A stretch of DNA of 64,000 nt from assembly GCF_000521215.1 (NCBI RefSeq), contig NZ_KI928917.1, forward strand, positions 40,678-104,677, in the 5' to 3' direction. The position numbers were made by a program, and so were the translations under genes. The DNA comes from Labrenzia sp. DG1229. Its GTDB lineage: Bacteria; Pseudomonadota; Alphaproteobacteria; Rhizobiales; Stappiaceae. Under the pieces are notes generated by a model that saw nothing but the letters and a program-made list of their open reading frames with translations, searched no databases and had not been told where the DNA came from. Shown here piece after piece: positions 34,139-43,409 of the stretch. Numbering within the stretch: the stretch's first letter is position 1; each line of letters opens with the position of its first letter.

Positions 34139-35152
34139 TCATTCATCGACAGGCAAGCGTGCGGACCCGCGAACAACCAGCGGTCCATCGAGAGCAATAC
34201 GGCAAGGCAACGATTCCTCGTTTTCGATCATCTGCAAAAGGATGCGCACGGTCTCTTCGGCCATGCGATTGGTGGGTTGTCGCACAGTGGTCAGATCGAA
34301 ACACGGCCACTCCGACATTGCGACGTCGTCGTAGCCAACAATCGATATGTCTTCCGGAATCCGCAGTTTGAATTCAGAACGAATGACGTCCATCACGGCA
34401 AATGCCATGTGGTCGTTGGATACGAAGATTGCATCGGGGCGTTCTTCTGCCCGCAACAGCACACGCGCCGCTTCCTGCGCCTGATCACGGTGAAAATTGC
34501 CGCAGCTTCTTGCGAACAACGTCATTCCGTGGGCAGCCAGTCCCGACAGAAATCCTGCCTCGCGGTCGCGCTGCGTCGATGCACCGTCCCATCCGGCAAC
34601 ATGCGCAATCCGTTCATGCCCGCCGCGCACCAGAAACTCGGCGAGTTTGCGGCCTCCGGTAAAGTTGTCCGACGTCACAGCGGACAATTTGTCGTCGTTT
34701 TGATGCCGGTTGAACAGCATGACGGGAATGCCCGCAGCTTCGCATCTTTTGGTCAAAACATCTGTAACGCCGACGGAAGCGGCAATGATTCCATCGACCT
34801 GGTAGTCAAGCAGGTCGTTGATCACCGTCTCGGGTGCTTCCGTTTCGTCCCAGGACATGAACATGAGCACGTGATAGTCGTTTGCTTGCAGTGTATTGGC
34901 CAGTTTTTCAATGGCTTCCGGGTAAAACTGGTTTTCAAAGTAAGCGACGACCAGACCAATAATTCGGCTTCGCCCGGACGCCATTGCACGCGCGAGGGTA
35001 TTCGGGCGATATCCCAGTTCCTCCGCCGCCTTGCGAACCTTTCGTGCGGTTTTTTCGGAAACAGAGGAACCTGGCTTGAAAACCCTGCTTACGGCCGACT
35101 GGCTGACCCCTGCCCTTTTCGCCACCATATACGAGGTGATTTTTTCGCCCAT
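34139..35152 (-). CDS. LacI-family transcriptional regulator
   Basis: 337 residues. N-terminal HTH (ITSYMVAKRAGVSQSAVSRVF, residues 4-24) and hinge (RPNTLARAMASGRS), followed by a periplasmic-binding-like sugar domain (IIGLVVAYFENQFYPEAI) and C-terminal SIVGYDDVAMSEWP and TTVRQPTNRMAEETV. ATG 35152 chosen (GAAGGA upstream); the frame open to 35260 runs into the preceding gene. Lies 10 nt after the SnoaL-like gene and is likely co-transcribed. Probable regulator of the divergent sugar-type ABC operon. Confidence 0.92.
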   Translation of the reverse strand: MGEKITSYMVAKRAGVSQSAVSRVFKPGSSVSEKTARKVRKAAEELGYRPNTLARAMASGRSRIIGLVVAYFENQFYPEAIEKLANTLQANDYHVLMFMSWDETEAPETVINDLLDYQVDGIIAASVGVTDVLTKRCEAAGIPVMLFNRHQNDDKLSAVTSDNFTGGRKLAEFLVRGGHERIAHVAGWDGASTQRDREAGFLSGLAAHGMTLFARSCGNFHRDQAQEAARVLLRAEERPDAIFVSNDHMAFAVMDVIRSEFKLRIPEDISIVGYDDVAMSEWPCFDLTTVRQPTNRMAEETVRILLQMIENEESLPCRIALDGPLVVRGSARLPVDE

Positions 35153-35162
35153 CTGAATTCCT

Positions 35163-35633
35163 TCACGACGCTCCCGGCGGGATCCTGGCCCCTGTATCAA
35201 AGGCCTCCCAGCCATGACCGTTGAAGACATCTGTGCCCAGTTGCGCCAGCACGTCCGCAAAGTCCACGCTTACGCGGTTTTCAATGATCTTTCCATCGGC
35301 AAATCGCCAAAAGTCGATATAGGGAATGCGAACGGATTTGCCTGTTGGAGCAAGACCCATAAACGGTCCGTCATGCGTGGCATGGCAGGCGCCAAAACAG
35401 GCAGTCCAGTCCCCGTCTGCCAGATATCTTTCTGTCTTGAATACCTGGTTTCCGAATATCGCCCGCCAGGGTCCATACCAATTTCGCTCAAACGCCTCCA
35501 GACCGTTTTTTGTGCCACATCCCTTGTTGGCGCTCCAGACAAAATCATCGTGAAAGAACTCCGACAAGTCGGTCTGGCCACGGCCGAGTGCGGCCTCCAT
35601 AGCTTTGATAATTTCCAATGGGTTGTACGACAT
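35163..35633 (-). CDS. SnoaL-like / NTF2-fold protein (single domain)
   Basis: 156 residues with the SnoaL-like polyketide cyclase / ester cyclase pattern: FFHDDFVWSANKGCG, YGPWRAIFGNQVF, and LAPTGKSVRIPYIDFWRFADGKIIENRVSVDF, the family's PTGK motif and last strands. ATG 35633 preferred (GGAGAA upstream) over 35681. Function unknown; the fold serves small-molecule cyclases, isomerases and dehydratases. It is upstream of lacI and divergent from an operon with two larger SnoaL-like proteins, so all three probably serve one pathway. Confidence 0.8.
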   Translation of the reverse strand: MSYNPLEIIKAMEAALGRGQTDLSEFFHDDFVWSANKGCGTKNGLEAFERNWYGPWRAIFGNQVFKTERYLADGDWTACFGACHATHDGPFMGLAPTGKSVRIPYIDFWRFADGKIIENRVSVDFADVLAQLGTDVFNGHGWEAFDTGARIPPGAS

Positions 35634-35993
35634 ACCAAATTCTCCGCTTCCGTTTGCATCATTTTTTGCATGCGCAGTCAAAATGTCAATCTATCTGTTT
35701 AATGTGATCAAATCCGCGGTGATCGAGAGACGGCTTTCCTCCTGACCAAAGGCAACGTGATGGATTAATTTTTGTCATTATTCAAGGTATTTGGGCATTT
35801 TTGACTTGATATCAGATAAACCATTGAGCAAAAGGATCTGTTTCAGTCGAACAGTTTTCGGTTTCGCTGTTTTGAATTGTTTGGGAGATTGCTATTGTGT
35901 TTTCGTATGTTTTGTCCAATAATTTGACTACGCATGCAAAAATATGCGAGCGACCTGCGTCAATTCAAGTGACGCAAACCCTGGGAGGACATC
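35634..35993. promoter_or_regulatory. Divergent promoter region of the SnoaL/LacI and ABC operons
   Basis: A 360-nt AT-rich region. Candidate dyads are CGCAT-N8-ATGCG (35931-35948), 46 nt before the binding-protein start, and AACAG-N12-CTGTT near 35852. Either could be a LacI-family site. No promoter can be named with confidence. Confidence 0.4.
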
Positions 35994-37229
35994 ATGGGGA
36001 AACTTCGGATATTTGGGGCCGTCGCCGCCCTGTCTCTGACTGTCGGCGTGGCGCACGCCGATTGCGGGATATCGAGTGGCAACATCAGCGTACTGGCCAA
36101 TGATTTTCCAGCGCTCCACGCGGTGGTCTCAACCGCCGAGAGCTGCGCCGGCGATGGCATCACGTTCAACAAGAACCACACGGCAAAGCACAACGAAATC
36201 TCGGTTGCGGCACTGAGCGCCGATCCCGCCGAGTACACATCCAAAATCGTTGCGAATTCCTCGATCGTTCCGCTCCTGAACAAGGATCTCATTCGCCCGC
36301 TTGACGATCTCGTTGCCAAACATGGTCAAAGTCTGAAGCCCAACCAGCTGATCCGGATAGACGGAAAGGTCATGGCAGTGGCATTCATGGCCAACGCGCA
36401 ACACCTGTTTGTGCGTCAAGACATTCTGGACCAGGTCGGCATGCCCGCCCCGACGTCATGGGAAGAGGTGCTTGAAACCGCCAAGGTGATCCGTGAAGCC
36501 GGCATCATGGAACACCCGTTTGCAGCGCTCTTCAAGTCTGACTGGAACCTGGGCGAAGAATTCGTAAACATGTATGTGGGGCATGGCGGAAAATTCTTTG
36601 AACCGGGAACTGCAAAGCCCGCCATAAACAACGAGACCGGCATTGCAACGCTGAACATGCTCAAGGCACTGACCGAGTACACAAATCCGGACTTTCTCAC
36701 CTACAACACGTCTACCGTCGCGCCATTGTGGGAGTCGGGAGAAATCGCCATCGCCCAACTCTGGGGCTCGACCGGCGGACAATTGCTTGATGATGAGGGA
36801 TCAACGCCCGAGGTTGTCGCGGCAACTGTTCCGCTTGCCGCACCGACCGTTGCCGGTGGCAATACGCCCGCATCCACGCTGTGGTGGGACGGCTTCACGA
36901 TCGCAAAAAACATCAGCGATGAAGACGCCGAAGCCACCTTCATCGCGATGGTTCACGGTATTTCGGACGATATGGTGCGAGCCAACAACGACAGTGCGGT
37001 CTGGTTGATGGACGCTTATGTTCCAGGCAAGGCGGCAGAAGGCGTTGCCGCCACGGCTGCTGCCGGCGCAGAACCATATCCGATGCTTCCCTTTATGGGT
37101 TTGATGCATCAGGCACTCTTCCAGGAGTTGCCTGACTTTCTTCAGGGAAACGAGACTGCCGAGCAGGCTCTCGCCGATATCGAAGCTGCCTATGTCACGG
37201 CTGCAACAGAGCAAGGCTTCTTGAAGTAA
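35994..37229 (+). CDS. ABC extracellular solute-binding protein (family 1, sugar type)
   Basis: 411 residues. Signal peptide residues 1-22 (MGKLRIFG to VAHA, cleaved before DCG). The mature protein has the family-1 pattern: IVANSSIVPLLNKDLIRPLDDLV, GKVMAVAFMANAQHLFVRQDILDQVGMPAPTSWEEV in outline, and the WGSTGGQLLDDEG lobe. GGGAGGACATC precedes ATG 35994. First gene of an operon with two permeases and two SnoaL-like proteins but no ATPase; an ATPase must come from elsewhere. LacI control and the family suggest a sugar or sugar-derived solute. Confidence 0.9.
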   Translation: MGKLRIFGAVAALSLTVGVAHADCGISSGNISVLANDFPALHAVVSTAESCAGDGITFNKNHTAKHNEISVAALSADPAEYTSKIVANSSIVPLLNKDLIRPLDDLVAKHGQSLKPNQLIRIDGKVMAVAFMANAQHLFVRQDILDQVGMPAPTSWEEVLETAKVIREAGIMEHPFAALFKSDWNLGEEFVNMYVGHGGKFFEPGTAKPAINNETGIATLNMLKALTEYTNPDFLTYNTSTVAPLWESGEIAIAQLWGSTGGQLLDDEGSTPEVVAATVPLAAPTVAGGNTPASTLWWDGFTIAKNISDEDAEATFIAMVHGISDDMVRANNDSAVWLMDAYVPGKAAEGVAATAAAGAEPYPMLPFMGLMHQALFQELPDFLQGNETAEQALADIEAAYVTAATEQGFLK

Positions 37230-37237
37230 CGGAAAAC

Positions 37238-37263
37238 GCGTGACGGCGCGCGTGCCGTCACGC
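37238..37263 (+). other. Intercistronic stem-loop after ABC binding-protein gene
   Basis: Perfect 10-bp stem, GCGTGACGGC and GCCGTCACGC, with a 6-nt loop, starting 9 nt after the stop. Followed by TGTTTCAC, too short a T-tract for a strong terminator. Confidence 0.75.
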
Positions 37264-37283
37264 TGTTTCACAGCGGGCCGACC

Positions 37284-38312
37284 ATGCCACATCGATATTT
37301 TTTCTGGTTCATCCTGCCGGCACTTGCAGCGATGGTCCTGTTCATCGCCTTGCCGATCTTCTCCGTGGCAGTCCAGTCGCTGTTTGTTGAACACGAACAG
37401 GTCATGAAGGAAGTTGAAAACTGCGGCCCGTTCAAGTGCGAAACGGTTCTTCAGGTGGACAACGAAACCACGGCGCGGCTGCAGGAAGAAGCCCCGCTCG
37501 GGCGTTTCAACGGCCTTGGAACCTACACCAATCGAGCTCATTTGGCATTCGAGGAAGTGGGGCAAATCTGGGCAAAGACAGAAACTTGGGAGGATTTTGT
37601 TGCAGGTGTCTACAACTTGCCGCTTTACAAGGCCCTGTTCTTTACGCTGAGCTATACAATCGTGGTCACACCGCTGGTTCTGATCCTCGGCCTGTTTATC
37701 GCCCTGGGTGTGAACCGCCTGCCTCCGATCACGAAGGGGCCGACAATATTCGCGTCACTCCTTCCGATGATCGTCACGCCGCTCATCGGCTCCCTGATCC
37801 TCTTCTGGATGGTCGACGCCGACGGAATTCTGGGGGCCACACTGCAAGTTTTGTTTCAAGACGGCGATCTTTCACTCAAGGCGTCCGCACCACTGACATG
37901 GATCATGCTGTTTGTTTACGGCGTCTGGCACAACACACCCTTCGCCTTCGTCGTGTTCTACGCCGGGCTCCAGGCGGTGCCGCACGAAACGCTTGAAGCC
38001 GCCAGGATTGATGGGGCTTCGCGCTGGCAGCAGGTTCGCTATGTAGTTGTACCCTTCATGATGCCGCTGGTTATCTTCATCACTCTGATGCAGCTCATGG
38101 ACGGGTTGCGCGTGTTTGAGCCCATCGTCGGATTTTCGGCATCGGCAAAGGCCACGTCGCTGAGCTGGATAATCTTCAACGACCTTTTCGGAGACAGCAA
38201 ACTCTACGGCTCTGCCGCCGCCACTTCGGTGATCACGATAACAGCCGTTTGCATCTTGCTGACGCCCGTGTTGATCCGGACCTGGCGCGATTTCCACCGC
38301 AAGAGCACTTGA
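37284..38312 (+). CDS. ABC sugar-type permease, MalF-like
   Basis: 342 residues with an N-terminal helix (YFFWFILPALAAMVLFIALPI), a long periplasmic loop (about residues 35-105) with two Cys (NCGPFKCET), then the six-helix core and the coupling loop (HETLEAARIDGASRWQQVRYVVVP, about residues 235-258). The large first loop recalls MalF. Starts 54 nt after the binding-protein gene. Its stop lies 12 nt before the second permease start. Confidence 0.9.
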   Translation: MPHRYFFWFILPALAAMVLFIALPIFSVAVQSLFVEHEQVMKEVENCGPFKCETVLQVDNETTARLQEEAPLGRFNGLGTYTNRAHLAFEEVGQIWAKTETWEDFVAGVYNLPLYKALFFTLSYTIVVTPLVLILGLFIALGVNRLPPITKGPTIFASLLPMIVTPLIGSLILFWMVDADGILGATLQVLFQDGDLSLKASAPLTWIMLFVYGVWHNTPFAFVVFYAGLQAVPHETLEAARIDGASRWQQVRYVVVPFMMPLVIFITLMQLMDGLRVFEPIVGFSASAKATSLSWIIFNDLFGDSKLYGSAAATSVITITAVCILLTPVLIRTWRDFHRKST

Positions 38313-38324
38313 GTGGGGAGAAAA

Positions 38325-39206
38325 ATGTCAACAATGGCAAAAGGCAAATACGGATTGTTCGGCTGGTTTGCAACCAGCATGGTGGTCTTTTGGCTTCTGA
38401 TCGCTATCGGGCCGTTTGTGTGGACCTTGTGGGGCTCGTTCAAGGTGCAGGGAGACTTTTTCTCCAAGGCCGATTGGCGCAATGCGATTTACGGGGTGAT
38501 GACGACGATCGAAACCGGTGAACCTTTTACCGGTAACGGTTACTGGGGCGCCTGGGTTCAGGAAGAATTCTGGCGAAATGCCCTGAACACTGCCATCGTG
38601 GTTGTCTTCACAGTCATTATCTCGCTAACGCTCGGCACTCTCGGGGGCTACGCTCTTGCACGCTCGGGATACCGCTATGCGTTCATTATCCTGATTGCGG
38701 CGCTGATCTTTCGGGCAATGCCCCACATCACCCTGGTCTCAGGTTACCTGCTTCCCTTCTTTGAGTGGAACCTCTGGGGACGTCTCAGCACCACGATCAT
38801 TGTCCTGGTGGCCATAAACCAGCCTTTCACACTCTGGATGCTGCATTCCTTTTTTCTCAACATCCCGCAGGAACTGGATGAGAGCGCACTGGTTGACGGA
38901 TGCACGCGTTTTCAGGCCTTTTGGCATGTCATCGTTCCGGTCATGTGGCCAGGTGTGATTACCACCGGACTGTTCAGTTTCCTGCTTGCCTACAACGACT
39001 TCGCCGTTACTTCGATGCTTCTGAGTTCCGAAAACCAGACCATGGTACCGCGTATAGCAAGTTTCCTTGGAACGGTGCGCGAGCAAGGCAATGTGATGTT
39101 CGCGGTGTCCGCTGTCGTCAGTGCCATTGTGCCCCTGTTCTTCCTTGTTCTCTTTTTCCAACGCCAAATCGTCAGCGGCCTGACCGCAGGCGCCGTCAAA
39201 GGATAA
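38325..39206 (+). CDS. ABC sugar-type permease, MalG-like
   Basis: 293 residues. First helix WFATSMVVFWLLIAIGPFVWTLW, core helices, coupling loop QELDESALVDGCTRFQAFW (about residue 190), and a terminal IVSGLTAGAVKG typical of MalG-like permeases. ATG 38325 chosen because GGGGAG lies 5 nt upstream; the GTG at 38313 sits on that ribosome site. Confidence 0.9.
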   Translation: MSTMAKGKYGLFGWFATSMVVFWLLIAIGPFVWTLWGSFKVQGDFFSKADWRNAIYGVMTTIETGEPFTGNGYWGAWVQEEFWRNALNTAIVVVFTVIISLTLGTLGGYALARSGYRYAFIILIAALIFRAMPHITLVSGYLLPFFEWNLWGRLSTTIIVLVAINQPFTLWMLHSFFLNIPQELDESALVDGCTRFQAFWHVIVPVMWPGVITTGLFSFLLAYNDFAVTSMLLSSENQTMVPRIASFLGTVREQGNVMFAVSAVVSAIVPLFFLVLFFQRQIVSGLTAGAVKG

Positions 39207-39211
39207 TCAAA

Positions 39212-40219
39212 TTGGACTTTCAATCTGAAAAGCAACTCGTGCGAGACTTCTACGTCGCATTGGACGCGGCTCCGGATAACGAGTTGGTTGCGGTCATGGA
39301 CCGTTTTGTTGATACGGATTACCTGTGGCGCGGCTACCATCCCTTTCACGAGCAGAGCAGCGGCAAGGCAGTTGTTGAGCAATTCTGGCAACCTTTCCGC
39401 AGCGCCTTTCGTCACATGCAGCGCCGAATGGATATCTTCATTGCCGGAAAGAACGAGATCGACGGCTTCAAGTCGACCTGGGTGACCTCCATGGGTCACC
39501 TGATGGGAAATTTCGATGCTCCCTGGCTCGGCATTCCACCGACTGGCAAGATTGCGATGATGCGTTATTGCGAGTTCCACAAGGTTGAAAACGGCAAAAT
39601 CACCGAAACCGCGCTTTTCTTCGACATTCCCCAGGTCATGATACAGGCAGGGCTCCAACCGTTTCCACGACAGACCGGTGCCCACCTGATCCAACCCGGA
39701 CCTGCCACGCACGAGGGCCTTTGCTTTGAATCGCAAGACCCTGTCGAAAGCGAGAAAACCCTTGGTGCAATCAATTTCATGATTGGAGACATGGGCGATT
39801 GGGAAGGCAAGGAAGAACGAGCCCTTGAGGTTGAGCTGCCGAGGAGCTGGCACAACGATATGATCTGGTGGGGTCCGGCCGGTATCGGAGCTTCCTACAC
39901 CATCGAAGGCTACATCAAGGGACACTCGGGACCTTTCCGGGACGGTCTTGGTACCCGGCATTTCAACGGGCATGTCTGCCGTATGGCGGAAGGCAAGTTC
40001 GGTGGGTTCTTTGGCTGGCCGAATCTGACACTGACACCAACGGGCGGCTTCATGGGTATGCCTGCCACAGGCAAACCTTCAGACATGCGTGTCATCGACA
40101 TGTATCGCCGGGATGGCGACAAACTTGCCGAGAACTGGATTTTCATCGACTTGCTGCATTTCTGGAATCAGCAAGGCGTAGATATTCTGGCCCGTTGTCG
40201 TGAGGTTGGCCGGACATGA
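39212..40219 (+). CDS. Tandem SnoaL-like (two NTF2-fold domains) protein
   Basis: 335 residues with two SnoaL-like domains. Domain 1: YLWRGYHPFHEQSSGKAVVEQFW and GIPPTGKIAMMRYCEFHKVENGKITE. Domain 2: YTIEGYIKGHSGPFRD and GMPATGKPSDMRVIDMYRRDGDKLAENWIFID. Start TTG 39212, five nt after the permease stop, with AAAGGA 8 nt upstream; no ATG is near the beginning of the conserved region. Function unknown; probably an intracellular enzyme acting on the imported solute. Overlaps the next SnoaL-like gene by 4 nt. Confidence 0.8.
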   Translation: MDFQSEKQLVRDFYVALDAAPDNELVAVMDRFVDTDYLWRGYHPFHEQSSGKAVVEQFWQPFRSAFRHMQRRMDIFIAGKNEIDGFKSTWVTSMGHLMGNFDAPWLGIPPTGKIAMMRYCEFHKVENGKITETALFFDIPQVMIQAGLQPFPRQTGAHLIQPGPATHEGLCFESQDPVESEKTLGAINFMIGDMGDWEGKEERALEVELPRSWHNDMIWWGPAGIGASYTIEGYIKGHSGPFRDGLGTRHFNGHVCRMAEGKFGGFFGWPNLTLTPTGGFMGMPATGKPSDMRVIDMYRRDGDKLAENWIFIDLLHFWNQQGVDILARCREVGRT

Positions 40220-41364
40220 CGAATTTCCCAACCAATCGCGACAATGGATCACACCACCCTGCTTCTGCCTTGAACCGTGCTCATATGCCAGGCGGCTATG
40301 ATGTCTCTCTTGCGGGCTACACAAGTGGCCGTACTGTTCGCATACCTGAAAATTTCGGACCACGGCAAAACCTGGAAGGATTTGATCCGGACTATAGCAA
40401 TATTGTCGATTACATCGTTCGCATCACGCACCGAATTTGGGAAACCGATGCGAACGGTGTCGAGTACATTGCGGACTGCTACGCACCCGACAGCCTGGTT
40501 TATGACGACTATGGGCTGCAAACGGGCAACAAGAAGATCGTTGCCGACACGTACCACACGACACGCGCTTTTCCGGACATCATTCTGGACGCCGAAGAAG
40601 TCATCTGGGCAGGCGACGACACGATCGGGTTTCACACCTCTCACAGGACTCGAATTATCGGCACCAACACCGGCCCGAGCCGGTATGGCGCTCCAACCGG
40701 TGCCAGGGTCGACTTGCTGGTGATCGCGAATTGCGTCGCGCTCGGTAACGACATCTTTCTGGAGCACGTGCTTTACAACACATCGGCAATGCTGCAGCAG
40801 CTTGGCATCGATCTGTGGCAGGAAGCGGAACGACTCGCAGCGGATCCGCCCGCCGGCTGGCCACGCAACAATCAGCTTTGGAATGATCTGCGCCAGGCGG
40901 TTGCCCCTGACGAACCTCTTTCAGTTGCCGAACCGGTTGACGGCTTTGATCCCGACCGGTTCGCACGTGAGGTCCACGACAACATCTGGAACGGCGACCA
41001 GACGACAATCGTCACCTGCTACGCGCCAGGGTTCGAGTTTGAAGGAACCACGGAAAGACGATTTGCCGGGCACTCAGCCTTTCTCGGCTACACGAAGGAA
41101 TTGCGTGAGGCGTTTCCCGATTTGAAGCTTCAGGTGGACGAGGTCTATTGGATTGGGAACGATGAAGACGGGTGGCTCATCTCAACCCGCTGGAGCGCTG
41201 AGGCTACCCACACGGGAGGAACGCTTTATCGATCTCCTACGGGCAAGTCATGCCAGATTTGGGGAATTACCCAGTGGCAGGTGGAAAACCGCAAGATCAC
41301 GAAGGAATGGCAACTGTTCAATGAACTCGACCTGATGATGCAGATTGCAGCCGCGCGGATCTGA
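40216..41364 (+). CDS. Tandem SnoaL-like (two NTF2-fold domains) protein 2
   Basis: 382 residues, related in plan to the preceding protein: an N-terminal tail of about 60 residues, domain 1 (HRIWETDANGVEYIADCYAPDSLVYDDYG; YGAPTGARVDLLVIANCVALGNDIF) and domain 2 (VHDNIWNGDQTTIVTCYAPGFEFEGT; RSPTGKSCQIWGITQWQVENRKITKEWQLFNELD). ATGA overlap with the previous gene. The pair may form a heteromer of four NTF2-fold domains; that is inference from coupling and parallel architecture. Last gene of the operon. Confidence 0.8.
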   Translation: MTNFPTNRDNGSHHPASALNRAHMPGGYDVSLAGYTSGRTVRIPENFGPRQNLEGFDPDYSNIVDYIVRITHRIWETDANGVEYIADCYAPDSLVYDDYGLQTGNKKIVADTYHTTRAFPDIILDAEEVIWAGDDTIGFHTSHRTRIIGTNTGPSRYGAPTGARVDLLVIANCVALGNDIFLEHVLYNTSAMLQQLGIDLWQEAERLAADPPAGWPRNNQLWNDLRQAVAPDEPLSVAEPVDGFDPDRFAREVHDNIWNGDQTTIVTCYAPGFEFEGTTERRFAGHSAFLGYTKELREAFPDLKLQVDEVYWIGNDEDGWLISTRWSAEATHTGGTLYRSPTGKSCQIWGITQWQVENRKITKEWQLFNELDLMMQIAAARI

Positions 41365-41866
41365 TCTGCGGGGTCAAACATCCGGTTCATGGCTATTTGG
41401 GCAGCTACATCTTGCGGCTCCAGCATCTTGAAAACACACTTCAGAACAGGCTGACTGCGTTCAACTTTCTTGGGAAAGAAATCGGGCAGCCTGACTGTTG
41501 AGGAGTTTCCGGGCACCAACAGCATTTTCATTTGTTCGAGTTGCCTGTTTCCGCAGGTGGGGGCAAGAACAACGTCTCTCTGAGGCTGCGTCGCCCGGTT
41601 CATGCCAGACCACTTTATCCACGTCATGGATTTGGACAAGCGTTCACCCTACGGGTGAGCGAATGATGCCTGTCGCTGAAAGTCCTGCGCACGACCTGCT
41701 GGCAGACACCGCAATCCGCGCAATTCAATTCGGGGTGTGGACCCGGCTTCGCAACATCTTTCAATTAATTCGATATCACACTTTATTTGTTCGATGTCGG
41801 ACTATATAGTCCGAACTCGTACTATCTCAAATTCCCTTTTCGGTTACAAAGACAAGGTTCAGCGCG
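41365..41866. other. Gene-poor stretch with a stem-loop
   Basis: About 500 bases with no assignable gene. A minus-strand frame covering about 41366-41639 gives a protein-like sequence (VPGNSSTVRLPDFFPKK, then FKMLEPQDVAAQIA) but runs antisense into the SnoaL gene; it may be a gene remnant. A stem-loop with 9-base arms CGTTCACCC / GGGTGAGCG (one T-G pair) around TAC lies at 41641-41661. The right end carries the promoter of the membrane-protein gene. Confidence 0.4.
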
Positions 41867-42814
41867 ATGACGCAAACAAGGAAGTCAGCACGTCTCCTGG
41901 CACCGGTGGCCTTTTGGCTCGCAATGCTGGCAACATTCATCTGGGCAAATGGCTCGACCGGATTGACGCCGCCAATCGCCGCAGAAGGGTTACGTGATGT
42001 ATGGCAGTTCTATCTGCCGCTAATGGCATTCACTTTGGCCACCGTGTTCTATTTCACGCGAAAAAGAACAAGGCCGACATGGCAGGCTTTTGCGGTCGAG
42101 AGGCATTCCATGACGCAAGAGCTTGCTTTTGCGCTTGTTTACCTGGTTGCTGGTCACCTGATTTTGGGCGTGTTCTTCGACACCGGGCTGCATTTTCCCG
42201 GGCCCGATGTCTTTGAAAACGGAAGTCATGGCCATCAGGAGGTCATCCGGTGGGCTGCGCTCCAGGGGACCGTTTTCGTGGTTTTGCCTTATCTCTGGCT
42301 TCGACAGCGGAGATTTAGTCTCAGAAAACTCATAGCCGGCATCGACTGGAAGCGCGACATCTGGCTCATGATCGCATTTTGGGTCGGAGAATTCCTGTCG
42401 GTCGCCTTCATATCCGACTTTTTCGATGTCGCGCCTGCGGACTATTCCTATGCAATTCCGTTCGGGATTGCAGCCAACACGATCGGTGCAGGATTGCCGG
42501 TTCTGGTAATGATCCATTTGATCATCCTGCCGCGCCTGAGCCTTCTCGTGGACAACCAGTTGCTTGTCATCATGCTTGGCGGCCTCGTCTATGCGACGTT
42601 CAGCCTGTTTGATCCGGGAACGAGTTATTCGAGCGCCGCAAACGGATGGGTTTCGGTGAGCTACATTTTCCTCACCCAGACACTCATCGGCATGGGCAAG
42701 GCTGTGTTTACGGTTCGGACCGGAAATCCGTTCATACACTTCACCAGCTACCACATACTGGGCGCTCGTGTTGCGTTCGACACATCCATGTATGCTGACA
42801 TCTTCAGAAGATGA
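41867..42814 (+). CDS. Integral membrane protein of unknown function
   Basis: 315 residues with about eight hydrophobic segments, for example LLAPVAFWLAMLATFIWA, FYLPLMAFTLATVFYF, FALVYLVAGHLILGVFF, IRWAALQGTVFVVLPYLWL, ANTIGAGLPVLVMIHLIIL and LLVIMLGGLVYATFSLF. A short His-containing segment (FENGSHGHQEVIRW) joins helices three and four. I do not recognise the family; CPBP-type intramembrane proteases share the general look but the Glu-Glu-x3-Arg motif is absent. Stands alone, with AAGG upstream of ATG 41867. Confidence 0.75.
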   Translation: MTQTRKSARLLAPVAFWLAMLATFIWANGSTGLTPPIAAEGLRDVWQFYLPLMAFTLATVFYFTRKRTRPTWQAFAVERHSMTQELAFALVYLVAGHLILGVFFDTGLHFPGPDVFENGSHGHQEVIRWAALQGTVFVVLPYLWLRQRRFSLRKLIAGIDWKRDIWLMIAFWVGEFLSVAFISDFFDVAPADYSYAIPFGIAANTIGAGLPVLVMIHLIILPRLSLLVDNQLLVIMLGGLVYATFSLFDPGTSYSSAANGWVSVSYIFLTQTLIGMGKAVFTVRTGNPFIHFTSYHILGARVAFDTSMYADIFRR

Positions 42815-42919
42815 TTTCCATAGGCTGCAGTCTCACTATTATTGCAGGACGGAGCGGCGGAATCGTTCAGCGCCGGGAGTTATGTTGAACCCGGGTCTCG
42901 GTGTGAAAGGAAGGACCAT

Positions 42920-43336
42920 ATGAGTTTTGAAGGAGGCTGCCTATGCGGGCAAGTCAGATATAACAGCAGCGCGCCCCCGATCACCACGGTTCACTGCTGC
43001 TGTTCCGATTGCAGAAGGATTGGCGGAACAGGTCATGCCACACATACGGTCGTCACGTCGGATGCATTCGAGTGCTCGGGTGCGCTGACGGAATATGAAA
43101 AAGTCGCCGATAGCGGCAATCGCATCAACAGACGTTTCTGTCCGACATGCGGCAGTGCAATCTTCCACACCCGCGATGGTCTCGACGGCATGGTGGTGCT
43201 GAGGACATCGTCCCTGGATGATCCCGAGGCCGTTAAACCCGAGCGGGTCCTGTACACCGGCAGCGCAGTGTCCTGGGATGTCATCGACCGGTCGATCCCG
43301 GCATTCGAAAAGATGTCGAGACCGCCAACGCGGTAA
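42920..43336 (+). CDS. GFA domain protein (glutathione-dependent formaldehyde-activating-like)
   Basis: 138 residues. Zinc/thiol Cys pattern of the GFA (Mss4-like) fold: GGCLCGQVRY, HCCCSDCRRIGG and RRFCPTCGSAIF. ATG 42920 chosen, with AAGGAAGG upstream; the frame open to 42842 has no ribosome site. Family members include Gfa, reported to promote formaldehyde-glutathione adduct formation, but most are uncharacterised. A formaldehyde link to methanethiol oxidase, 19 kb away, is possible but weak. Confidence 0.88.
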   Translation: MSFEGGCLCGQVRYNSSAPPITTVHCCCSDCRRIGGTGHATHTVVTSDAFECSGALTEYEKVADSGNRINRRFCPTCGSAIFHTRDGLDGMVVLRTSSLDDPEAVKPERVLYTGSAVSWDVIDRSIPAFEKMSRPPTR

Positions 43337-43409
43337 ATTCATGGTCAGGTGTTCCGCGAATTCATGGCTTCAAAACGCGACAAAATCTTCGCTTTCGAAA
43401 AGGCACGTT

